Source of the DNA: a virus
Direction: 5' to 3' (one strand)
Length of the DNA: 26,066 nt
Virus record (IMG/VR): IMGVR_UViG_3300046010_004709
Span: 1 to 26,066 of that record
A program made the translations under genes and the position numbers. This document shows positions 20,212-26,066 of this stretch, piece by piece (the first letter of the stretch is position 1; every line of letters begins with the position of its first letter). The notes below the pieces were generated by a model. It worked only from the letters and a program-made list of their open reading frames with translations. It made no database searches and was not told where the DNA came from.

Positions 20212-22247
20212 AAGATCCAAAAGACTGCTTGGCAGCATTCGTCAAAGCGCAGTCAGACGAGCACGACAACCGCGAGCTTTCCCGCGAAGAAGATTATTTC
20301 TGCTTGGAGAAAGGCGGTCAGTGGGAAGATAATGTTGTCAACGCTATGGGCAATCGCCCAAAGTTCACGTTTGATAAAGTAAATCCAATCATTGACGATA
20401 TTATGGCTGAAGTCGAAGGCATGGACTTCGGCATTAGAGTCAGACCAGCAGGCGGCGGAGCAACGAAAGAGCTTTCAGAGACTTATGCAGGCGTTATCCG
20501 CTACATCGAAAACCTGTCTGATGCTTCGACCATTTACCGCCAATCAACACGCCGCATTTGTCGGCGCGGCGTTGACTTCATTCGCTTAGATACAGGTTGG
20601 TCAGGTGAAGGCTTTGACCAGGATATTCTGATTAAGTCTGTGCCTGATTCGGTCAATCGCGTATGGCTTGGCTATCACGAAAAGCAAGACGGCTCAGACG
20701 CAAAGGAGGCTTGGCAGCTTCGGGCGATGGACTCGAAAGAGTTTGAAAAAGAATACGGCAGACCTTGTATCAGTGTTGGGATTGATGCAGAAGATTACAC
20801 CAAAGAAGAGCGTAGCGACGTTGCCACTTTCTTGGAATACTTGTGTGCTAGGCCATACGAAAAAACACTAGCTTTACTCAGTAATGGCAAAGTAATTGAG
20901 CTCACCAAAGAGACGCAATCAATCATTGATGAATTAGCTTTGCTTGGTATTGAAGTCGAGCGCACGCGCAAAGTTCCTGCCGTTAAAGTGTATAGCCGCT
21001 TCCTAGACGGTCAAGATTGGCTAGGCGCTGAAATGCTGACTGTTTGGGATTCAATTCCAATCATTCCTGTTTACGGCAACTTTGAGCTATTCGACGGCAA
21101 TATCAGTTACTCATCAATCACTCGTCGCTTGATGGATGCTCAGCGCGTTTACAACTACGCACGAAGCCGCGAGATTGAAGAAGGCGCATTAGCTCCACGT
21201 AAGAAACTGTTAATGACTGCCAAGCAAGTCAGCAACAAGCTAACGCAGAAGCAGCTCAGTGAAATGAATACAAGTGCTGATCCGGTGCTGATTTACACAG
21301 CAGACGGTGAAGCGCCGCCGCCATTTGAAACGGCAGGCCCACAGATTAACCCTAATCTAGCAAATACAGCAGCCGCATCGAATCAAGACATGGCAGAGCA
21401 AGGCGGCGTTTACTCAGCGCAACAAGGTGCTAATCCTCGCTATCAGTCAGGGTGGGCTGTTGAACAGATGATTAGCAAGGGCGACGCCAAGACCACTAAG
21501 TGGTTAAACTCAACCGCTATCGCTGTGCGCCGTATCGCTAACATGATCATTGCGGCAATCCCGAAGGTTTACGATAACCAGCGTCAACTGCGCATCCTAA
21601 ACGATGACGGCACCGACGACATGGTAACGATTAACGAAGAAGTAATCGACCAGCAAACCGGACGCGTGGTGACAGTTAACGACTTATCACAAGGGAAGTA
21701 TGACGTAGTTGTCGAGCTTGACAAGGCGTTTAAATCACGCAGAAACGAAGCAGCCGAGCGATTGATTGCGCTTGCTGGCATTGATCAAAGCCTGATGATT
21801 GAAGCGGCTGATATTGTTTATGGTTCGATTGACGTCCCAGGCGCTGAACAAATCCGTCAGCGCAAACGTGCAGCAATGCTCAAGCAAGGCATGATACCTG
21901 ACACGCAAATGACTGACGAAGAGAAGCAAGAAGCTGATATGTTGATTCAACAGCAACAGCAACAAGCGGCTCAACAAGCTCAGCAGATGGCTCCGGTGAC
22001 TCAGGCGATGATTGCTAACTATGAATCGCTAATCAAAGAGCGCGACGCCAAAACAATGAAAGTTATTGAAGACATGCAGCTAGAGCAAGAGAAGCTAATG
22101 GCTTCAATTGCAAAACAGCAGCAAGACTTTGCATTAAAACTTGTTGAGATTGAGCAAAAGTACGGGCAGCAGCTAAATCAAGATGTTCAACAAAACATGA
22201 TGACTAGTGTAAATAATGGCCAAATATTTGACACGCCAACAAATTGA
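20205..22247 (+). CDS. Portal protein (P22 type)
   Basis: The 680-residue portal forms the 12-fold ring through which DNA enters the head. The N-terminal part matches the P22 portal pattern (EDYFCLEKGGQWED; NRPKFTFDKVNPIIDDIMAE; MDFGIRVRPAGGG; TRRICRRGVDFIRLDTGW). The central body (SYSSITRRLMDAQRVYNYAR and NPRYQSGWAVEQMISKGDAK) and a long Gln-rich helical C-terminal part (QQQQQAAQQAQQMAPVTQAM) resemble the barrel of P22 gp1 (725 residues). It overlaps TerL by 7 nt. GGAG is 11-12 nt before the ATG. Confidence 0.95.
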   Translation: MVKDPKDCLAAFVKAQSDEHDNRELSREEDYFCLEKGGQWEDNVVNAMGNRPKFTFDKVNPIIDDIMAEVEGMDFGIRVRPAGGGATKELSETYAGVIRYIENLSDASTIYRQSTRRICRRGVDFIRLDTGWSGEGFDQDILIKSVPDSVNRVWLGYHEKQDGSDAKEAWQLRAMDSKEFEKEYGRPCISVGIDAEDYTKEERSDVATFLEYLCARPYEKTLALLSNGKVIELTKETQSIIDELALLGIEVERTRKVPAVKVYSRFLDGQDWLGAEMLTVWDSIPIIPVYGNFELFDGNISYSSITRRLMDAQRVYNYARSREIEEGALAPRKKLLMTAKQVSNKLTQKQLSEMNTSADPVLIYTADGEAPPPFETAGPQINPNLANTAAASNQDMAEQGGVYSAQQGANPRYQSGWAVEQMISKGDAKTTKWLNSTAIAVRRIANMIIAAIPKVYDNQRQLRILNDDGTDDMVTINEEVIDQQTGRVVTVNDLSQGKYDVVVELDKAFKSRRNEAAERLIALAGIDQSLMIEAADIVYGSIDVPGAEQIRQRKRAAMLKQGMIPDTQMTDEEKQEADMLIQQQQQQAAQQAQQMAPVTQAMIANYESLIKERDAKTMKVIEDMQLEQEKLMASIAKQQQDFALKLVEIEQKYGQQLNQDVQQNMMTSVNNGQIFDTPTN

Positions 22248-22290
22248 CGCCAAAATAATGGCGTAAGCGGTACGACAGCGCTATCTGTCG
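22247..22290. other. Two hairpins between portal and scaffold genes
   Basis: Hairpin 1: ACGCCA/TGGCGT (22247-22252, 22259-22264, AT-rich 6-nt loop); hairpin 2: CGACAG/CTGTCG (22273-22278, 22285-22290). Neither has a T tract. They may protect or set the end of a processed mRNA so that scaffold and coat are made in excess. Confidence 0.45.
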
Positions 22291-22317
22291 GCTCAAATAA
22301 CCATGAAGGTGCTTTAA

Positions 22318-23139
22318 ATGAATGAAGAGTTGAACGACGTTATTACATCTTTTGATGATGAACCCGTATTACAGGACGTAGACGAGCCAAGCCAGCAAGA
22401 TGAAGATAACTCCTCGGGGATCAACGCCGAGTCTGAACCGGACACAGAGACAAATACCGAAGACCAGCCAAAATCTGGTAATAAGCTGCAAGAGCGACTG
22501 GACAAGTTAACCGCAGAAAAGTATGCAGAGAAGCGCAGAGCTGATGAATTAGCCGCGAAGATTGCAGAGCTTGAGCGAGCGAAACCAGTTCAACTTGGCG
22601 AAGATTTGCAAGAGCCTGTTATGCCTGATGACATTTTTGACGCAGACGCGATGAGAAAGTATCACTCAGAGATGGCGCAATATAACCGCAAAATGGCAGT
22701 GCATGAGGCGAAAGCCTTAATGAACAACACCGCGAGCGAACAGAAAGCGCTACAGCAACAAACAGAGCAGCGGCAAATTGTCCAAGAGTTTGCAAAGCGT
22801 ACACTGACTGCCGGATATACGATTGACCAAATCGAGCAGGCAGGCACAGCGCTGGTGAATGCAGGACTTAGCCAGGAATTGCAGTTGATGCTGTTAGAAG
22901 ACGACGCAGGGCCGCAAATCACGATGTACTTGGTGAAAAACCCAGATGCAGCGCAAGAATTGCTAACCATGCCGACTCACAAAGCAGCCGTTGCGATTGC
23001 AACAAAGATTAAAGCTCAAGCTGTTAAGACTAAAGCCCGAGCGACAAACGCGCCTGATCCAATTCCTGAGACTCGCGGAGCCTCACTTGTGGACAGCGAC
23101 GAAAACGACAAATTTTTTAAAAACGCTAAATTCATTTAA
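22318..23139 (+). CDS. Scaffolding protein
   Basis: The 273-residue protein is acidic and helical, with a disordered acidic N-terminus (DDEPVLQDVDEPSQQDEDNS), a coiled-coil middle (QERLDKLTAEKYAEKRRADE; KIAELERAKPVQL) and a basic C-terminal part (ATKIKAQAVKTKARATNAPD) ending FFKNAKFI. P22 scaffold has a C-terminal basic helix-turn-helix that binds coat. Its place between portal and coat matches gene 8 of P22. AAGGTG precedes the ATG. The sequence itself is not closely recognised. Confidence 0.82.
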   Translation: MNEELNDVITSFDDEPVLQDVDEPSQQDEDNSSGINAESEPDTETNTEDQPKSGNKLQERLDKLTAEKYAEKRRADELAAKIAELERAKPVQLGEDLQEPVMPDDIFDADAMRKYHSEMAQYNRKMAVHEAKALMNNTASEQKALQQQTEQRQIVQEFAKRTLTAGYTIDQIEQAGTALVNAGLSQELQLMLLEDDAGPQITMYLVKNPDAAQELLTMPTHKAAVAIATKIKAQAVKTKARATNAPDPIPETRGASLVDSDENDKFFKNAKFI

Positions 23140-23150
23140 AGGAGCCTATC

Positions 23151-24416
23151 ATGGCTAACTCACTACAAAGTAACTATAACAAGAAATTGTTGATGCAGTT
23201 TACCAAGTCATTCATGTCTGAATTGACTATTGCTAAATCAGTTGAACGTCAAGTGTTAGTAAACGACTTCGATGCCACAACTGGCGGCCAAGTTGCAATG
23301 AAACGTCCAACTCAGTACGCACCACAGCGCACGAATGACGGCGATTTATCAGCAGCTTCAACTAACCCGATTAAAGTCGGGCAGGTTATCGGTGAAGTCG
23401 GTCAATACTGCACAGTATTGGTTGAAGCGACTCAAACCGAGAAAGCGTTACAGTTAAACCAACTTGACGAATTGCTACGTCCTGCTGCTGTTGACATGGC
23501 GATTGCCGTTGAATCTGAGCTTGCAAGCCGCATGGTTAAAGCTGCTGCAATGCAATCAGGCACAAAAGGCACTCTGATTAACAAATGGTCAGACGTTGCC
23601 AATGCTGGCGCTTTATTCCGTCAAGCTGGCGCTCCAGAGGGCGACAAGTACGCAGTTATCAACAACTTCGAACAAGTTGCACTGGCTGACAAGCAATCTA
23701 GCTTAGCTGTTAATCCTAATGTTGCTGACGCTTGGTCTTCTGCAACTGTAGCAACTCGCTTCGCTGGCTTTGATCGCGTATTAACGTCAAGCAACTTGGC
23801 GCAGTACACAGTTGGCACAGTAACCGCAGCGGCTTTATCAGCTACTCCGGCAGCTACTTACACCACGTATAAAGACACTTACCAAATGACTTTGGCGTTA
23901 TCTGGTGTAACTCCATCAACTGGCACAATCAAAGCTGGCCAGCAAATCCAAATTGCTGCAAGCAAGCTGGTTAACTTCCGTAACCGTAACATCGTACGCA
24001 GCACCGCAGGCGACGTGCCTATCACTTTAACAGTGTTGGAAGATGCAACAGCAGTAGCAGGCGCTATCGCAGCTCTGAAAGTGTCAGGCGCAGCAATCTT
24101 TGAATCTGGCGTTGATGCAGCGTTTAACACTGTAAACCGCGCCTTCACTTCAGGCGACGCTTTAGTGTTCTTGGGTACTGCAAGCTCTGTTCAAACTCCG
24201 GCGCTAGCCTACCATAAAGGCTTCTTCGGTATGGGTTCAGTGCAGCTGCCTAAGTTGGATAGCTTAGACTCAATGGTCATGAACTATGAAGGCTTCTCGA
24301 TCCGCGTTCATAAGTTCAGCGATGGTAAGGCGAATAAGAGCTTTTACCGGTACGATATTTTGCCTACCTTTGCGTGCTTCAACCCGTTCTGGGGCATGCA
24401 AGTGTCAGGCACCTAA
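23151..24416 (+). CDS. Major coat protein (P22 gp5 type)
   Basis: The capsid shell protein of 421 residues (P22: 430). The N-terminal part (QSNYNKKLLMQFTKSFMSEL; DATTGGQVAMKRPTQYAPQR) and VGQVIGEVGQ, VLVEATQTEK show the HK97-fold pattern with N-arm; residues ~225-340 (TYKDTYQMTLALSGVTPSTG; GQQIQIAASKLVNFRNRN) correspond to the inserted Ig-like I-domain of P22 coat. The conserved end (FSIRVHKFSDGKANKSFYRY) agrees. GGAG SD 6 nt before ATG is the best in the late region, fitting high expression. Confidence 0.94.
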   Translation: MANSLQSNYNKKLLMQFTKSFMSELTIAKSVERQVLVNDFDATTGGQVAMKRPTQYAPQRTNDGDLSAASTNPIKVGQVIGEVGQYCTVLVEATQTEKALQLNQLDELLRPAAVDMAIAVESELASRMVKAAAMQSGTKGTLINKWSDVANAGALFRQAGAPEGDKYAVINNFEQVALADKQSSLAVNPNVADAWSSATVATRFAGFDRVLTSSNLAQYTVGTVTAAALSATPAATYTTYKDTYQMTLALSGVTPSTGTIKAGQQIQIAASKLVNFRNRNIVRSTAGDVPITLTVLEDATAVAGAIAALKVSGAAIFESGVDAAFNTVNRAFTSGDALVFLGTASSVQTPALAYHKGFFGMGSVQLPKLDSLDSMVMNYEGFSIRVHKFSDGKANKSFYRYDILPTFACFNPFWGMQVSGT

Positions 24417-24435
24417 TCAAATTAGGGCTAACAAG

Positions 24436-24462
24436 AGGGCGCTTCATGCGCCCTTTTCTTTA
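24436..24462. terminator. Two-way terminator after the coat gene
   Basis: AGGGCGC (24436-24442), TTCAT loop, GCGCCCT (24448-24454), then TTTCTTTAT. Ends the head transcript rightward and the short leftward unit on the - strand (A-rich side). The leftward gene's TGA (24444-24446) is in the loop, as at 3204-3231. Confidence 0.85.
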
Positions 24463-24611
24463 TCATCTAATCCAAAATAAAACCGCATCATATCATCAAC
24501 GCTTTGCTCCAATTGCTTTCTTACCTCCCCACGTTTGGTTTCAGCGGCTTCAGATTGTTGGCTGCTATGGATAGCATTCATAACAGCGTTATGTGTTGTT
24601 GTTAGTTTCAT
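24444..24611 (-). CDS. 55-residue hypothetical protein, last of a two-gene leftward unit
   Basis: The ATG at 24611 overlaps the TGA of the previous gene (ATGA). The product (MKLTTTHNAVMNAIHSSQQS, then EAAETKRGEVRKQLEQSVDD) is helical and charged, with an aromatic end (MMRFYFGLDDKEKGA). The TGA is in the loop of the two-way terminator, which is shared with the coat gene, so the gene ends as close as possible to the head transcript. No family recognised. Confidence 0.72.
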   Translation of the reverse strand: MKLTTTHNAVMNAIHSSQQSEAAETKRGEVRKQLEQSVDDMMRFYFGLDDKEKGA

Positions 24612-24829
24612 TTTATCTGCCCCATGAAATCTAGGTAATTAGCAGCCATTTTTCTTTGCATTGCTGCAATGCGCTTTTTAGATTCTATGCGCTCGCGAAC
24701 TTGCGTTAATGTCGGTATAGGCTCTATAACTTTAAAAGGCTCAGAGAGCCCGCTAAACGCTTCACTGCGAATAATCTTGAAAACTTCTTTGACTTCAAGT
24801 TTGCATAAATAAATGTCGGTTGATTTCAT
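24608..24829 (-). CDS. 73-residue hypothetical protein, first of a two-gene leftward unit
   Basis: The ATG at 24829 has GGAT ~9 nt upstream on the - strand. The product (MKSTDIYLCKLEVKEVFKII start, then SEPFKVIEPIPTLTQVRERI) is basic at its C-terminus (ESKKRIAAMQRKMAANYL). It follows a leftward promoter at 24862-24890 and lies opposite to the head genes, in a 1.6-kb piece between coat and gp4 that is absent from the P22 gene order. Function unknown; an expressed moron is plausible. Confidence 0.65.
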   Translation of the reverse strand: MKSTDIYLCKLEVKEVFKIIRSEAFSGLSEPFKVIEPIPTLTQVRERIESKKRIAAMQRKMAANYLDFMGQIK

Positions 24830-24861
24830 CTTTCAAATCCAAGTTAGTTAACACTCCGCAC

Positions 24862-24890
24862 AATATAGGCGCATACCTGATACGGTGCAA
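24862..24890 (-). promoter_or_regulatory. Leftward promoter of the two-gene unit
   Basis: On the - strand: -35 TTGCAC (24890-24885), 17-nt spacer, -10 TATATT (24867-24862). The spacer on the + strand reads GGCGCATACCTGATAC (24868-24883), one base different from the 13835-13850 element of another promoter, suggesting a shared regulator site. Its -35 is 5 nt from the -35 of a divergent rightward promoter. Confidence 0.72.
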
Positions 24891-24895
24891 TAGTG

Positions 24896-24924
24896 TTGCA
24901 TAAAAATATTGATTCAGCTAATCT
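24896..24924 (+). promoter_or_regulatory. Rightward promoter for a probable small RNA
   Basis: -35 TTGCAT (24896-24901), 17-nt spacer, -10 TAATCT (24919-24924), giving a start near 24931. No credible gene lies between here and the terminator at 25102-25127. Confidence 0.5.
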
Positions 24925-24930
24925 AATTGC

Positions 24931-25127
24931 ATACCTCTAGGCTTGGCAACAATGGCCGATGCAGAGTTACAGACTAGATTGGCCTTCCTCCAATCGCCTT
25001 AGCTTCTCTGTTGAAATTGTTGAAGGCAGGTTCTTTCCGCCCACATGCGCGGTTTCTACCTTTCCGTCGTAGCTGCTCGATGCCGAAGCCGCAGCAAACA
25101 GACCAGCCTTGTGCTGGTTTTGTTTTT
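24931..25127 (+). ncRNA. Probable structured phage small RNA (C4-antisense-like)
   Basis: A ~197-nt transcript bounded by a promoter and an intrinsic terminator, with no credible gene inside. Hairpins: GATTGG/CCAATC with loop CCTTCCT (24977-24995); GGCAGG/CCGCC (25025-25041); CGG/CCG (25050-25066); GCTGC-TCG/CGA-GCAGC with an internal bulge (25072-25095); then the terminator. The loop and its 3' flank (CCTTCCTCC) are complementary to Shine-Dalgarno sequences. TTTCTACCTTTCCGTCGTAG (25053-25072) recalls the phage C4 antisense RNA family, from memory only. The start position is inferred from the promoter. Confidence 0.58.
25102..25127 (+). terminator. Intrinsic terminator of the small RNA
   Basis: ACCAGC (25102-25107), CTTGT loop, GCTGGT (25113-25118), followed by TTTTGTTTTT. 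It sits 5 nt before the -35 of the next promoter. Confidence 0.85.
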
Positions 25128-25131
25128 CTAG

Positions 25132-25159
25132 TTGACAGTTGGCTCTTATGTGATACATT
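25132..25159 (+). promoter_or_regulatory. Rightward promoter with extended -10
   Basis: -35 TTGACA (25132-25137, consensus), 16-nt spacer, TGA-TACATT extended -10 (TACATT 25154-25159). Its -10 resembles that of the 13826-13853 promoter (TGATACACT). It drives the gene at 25191. Confidence 0.78.
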
Positions 25160-25190
25160 TAGGATTAGATTAACTAATGAGGTTGAAGAA

Positions 25191-25997
25191 ATGAATAAGC
25201 AGGAATTACTAGATAGCGCGGTACATGAGTTTGGCGGAAAATGGCCAAACAGATATAATTGGCCTTGCAAGCGCTCAGCAATAAATGGATTTTACATTAC
25301 ATCAATTGGAACATTGACACACAAAGATCACTGTGAATGGTTTAACGATCAAGAATTCCAGCAACGCGCACGCGAACTAGGCTACATCAATGGATATAGA
25401 TACGGCGTTGAATATCGGACCAATGGGAAAAGGCCTGATTTGCCGGATGATTGCTCCATTCAATGGCGGTCTAAGCAGCTTGATAGCGAATGGCTTCCAG
25501 AGGATGGGCAGTCTACAATTGTTGGTGTTCTGACGTGGAGAGATGGTCAATACAATGTAGATTCATTCAAAATCACCGACCAGCGCTACAAACCAGCAGA
25601 CACAAGCTATCTATCTGTAAGTGAAATCCCAGAAAGTAAGTCAAATGCTGAAAATGTAAGTGATTGGTACGATTACGAAGCGCAAAAGGCTGTTGCTTTG
25701 CCGCCAGTTGGTGTTGAGTGTGAATCTTTAGTTCAAGGCGCAGATGGTGCTGAATGGGTAAAAGCAGAAATACTTAAACATTTTGATAAAGGTACGTGCG
25801 CTTGCTTTTGCATTAACACGCACTATTTAAAATGGGCTGATGACTTTCGCCCACTAGACCACGCCACACGCAAAGCCGAAGCAGAGAAAAAGCGCGTGGT
25901 TGATGCTGCTTTTGCATCGCTATCTGAATTCAATAAGGCGCATCAAGTGCTTGGTGAATTATACGAAGCAGGCTTCTTGCGTATGCCTGCTGAATAA
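25191..25997 (+). CDS. 268-residue hypothetical phage protein
   Basis: The start is ATG 25191 (MNKQELLDSAVHEFGG) with GAGG upstream and 30 nt after a promoter; a longer frame to 25011 would run through the small RNA and terminator. The protein has two parts: residues ~1-150 (GKWPNRYNWPCKRSAINGFY; GVEYRTNGKRPDLPDDCS; VLTWRDGQYNVDSFKITDQR) and ~160-268 (WYDYEAQKAVALPPVGVECE; CINTHYLKWADDFRPLDHAT) ending in a charged helix. Modules with A-L-P-P-V-G-x-x-C-E are frequent in phage hypothetical proteins. No enzyme motif seen. Confidence 0.68.
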   Translation: MNKQELLDSAVHEFGGKWPNRYNWPCKRSAINGFYITSIGTLTHKDHCEWFNDQEFQQRARELGYINGYRYGVEYRTNGKRPDLPDDCSIQWRSKQLDSEWLPEDGQSTIVGVLTWRDGQYNVDSFKITDQRYKPADTSYLSVSEIPESKSNAENVSDWYDYEAQKAVALPPVGVECESLVQGADGAEWVKAEILKHFDKGTCACFCINTHYLKWADDFRPLDHATRKAEAEKKRVVDAAFASLSEFNKAHQVLGELYEAGFLRMPAE

Positions 25998-25998
25998 A

Positions 25999-26007
25999 TG
26001 CTATACT
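25999..26007 (+). promoter_or_regulatory. Extended -10 promoter element before the gp4-like gene
   Basis: TGC-TATACT (25999-26007) resembles the 16537-16546 and 18089-18094 elements. A candidate -35 TTGCGT (25977-25982) has a 19-nt spacer, so activity would rest on the extended -10. It would restart late transcription after the 24420-25997 insertion. Confidence 0.5.
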
Positions 26008-26033
26008 AAATAAAACTTCCCTAGGGCTTCACC

Positions 26034-26066
26034 ATGATCACAAAAGGCGATTTAATCAAAGGCGCA
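26034..26066 (+). CDS. Head-to-tail adaptor, P22 gp4-like, start only
   Basis: Only the first 11 codons are in the window (MITKGDLIKGA). The start of P22 gp4, the tail accessory factor that caps the portal, has the same T-K-G-D-L-V-R-A-A pattern, and the gene follows coat in P22. AGGG precedes the ATG by 7 nt. The identification rests on a very short sequence plus position. Confidence 0.6.
   Translation, partial: MITKGDLIKGA

Noticed and set aside
24952-25002. A 16-residue frame MADAELQTRLAFLQSP on the + strand within the probable RNA
   Set aside because: No SD, short, and it includes one hairpin; could be a leader but is not supported as a gene.
24830-25190. Search for a tRNA or attachment site in the gap
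   Set aside because: No cloverleaf with a T-arm GTTCRA motif and CCA end was found, and no integrase is in view.
24967-25270. Two open frames of 63 and 98 codons on the - strand
   Set aside because: They are antisense to the probable small RNA and the next gene start, low in plausible protein sequence, and have no SD; the terminator and promoter lie across them.

Overview
The window is a stretch of tailed-phage genome (free phage or prophage) of the P22-like podovirus head type. The evidence is a run of terminase small and large subunits, P22-type portal, scaffold and P22-type coat, followed at the right edge by the first codons of a gp4-like head-to-tail adaptor. Sigma70-like promoters, purine-rich Shine-Dalgarno (SD) sites and the gene families point to a gammaproteobacterial host; the genus cannot be told from the sequence. 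No integrase, CI-type repressor or tRNA gene was recognised, so lifestyle is open.

Layout. (1) 1-3202, rightward: end of lysis and virion genes (M15 endolysin, 3-TM holin, virion proteins, a protein with six MPQM repeats), closed by a two-way terminator at 3204-3231. (2) 3214-5381, leftward: nine tightly overlapped small genes, several with helix-turn-helix (HTH) segments, from a promoter with a palindrome in its spacer (5427-5455). (3) 5480-13153, leftward: replication and recombination genes (RHH-like regulator, Toprim-like fragment, DUF3987 primase/helicase, SF2 helicase with Cys clusters, VRR-NUC nuclease, ERF annealase, YqaJ/lambda-exo nuclease, SSB), ending in a terminator at 5466-5491. 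(4) 13154-13591: gene-free AT-rich control region with divergent promoters, palindromes and helically spaced repeats. (5) 13592-18061, rightward: small genes plus a C5-cytosine methyltransferase and a protein resembling TGT/DpdA base-exchange enzymes. (6) 18061-24416: head genes, starting at a promoter that overlaps a terminator. (7) 24420-25997: an insertion between coat and gp4 holding two leftward genes, a probable ~200-nt RNA with its own promoter and terminator, and one rightward gene with its own promoter. (8) 26034-end: start of gp4.

The genes suggest host-polymerase-dependent replication (no DNA polymerase seen) with a phage primase/helicase, recombination by ERF, exonuclease and SSB, DNA modification that may protect against restriction, and headful-type packaging. 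Seven genes of 40-58 codons were found by translating the gaps, mostly where a stop and the next start overlap as ATGA.
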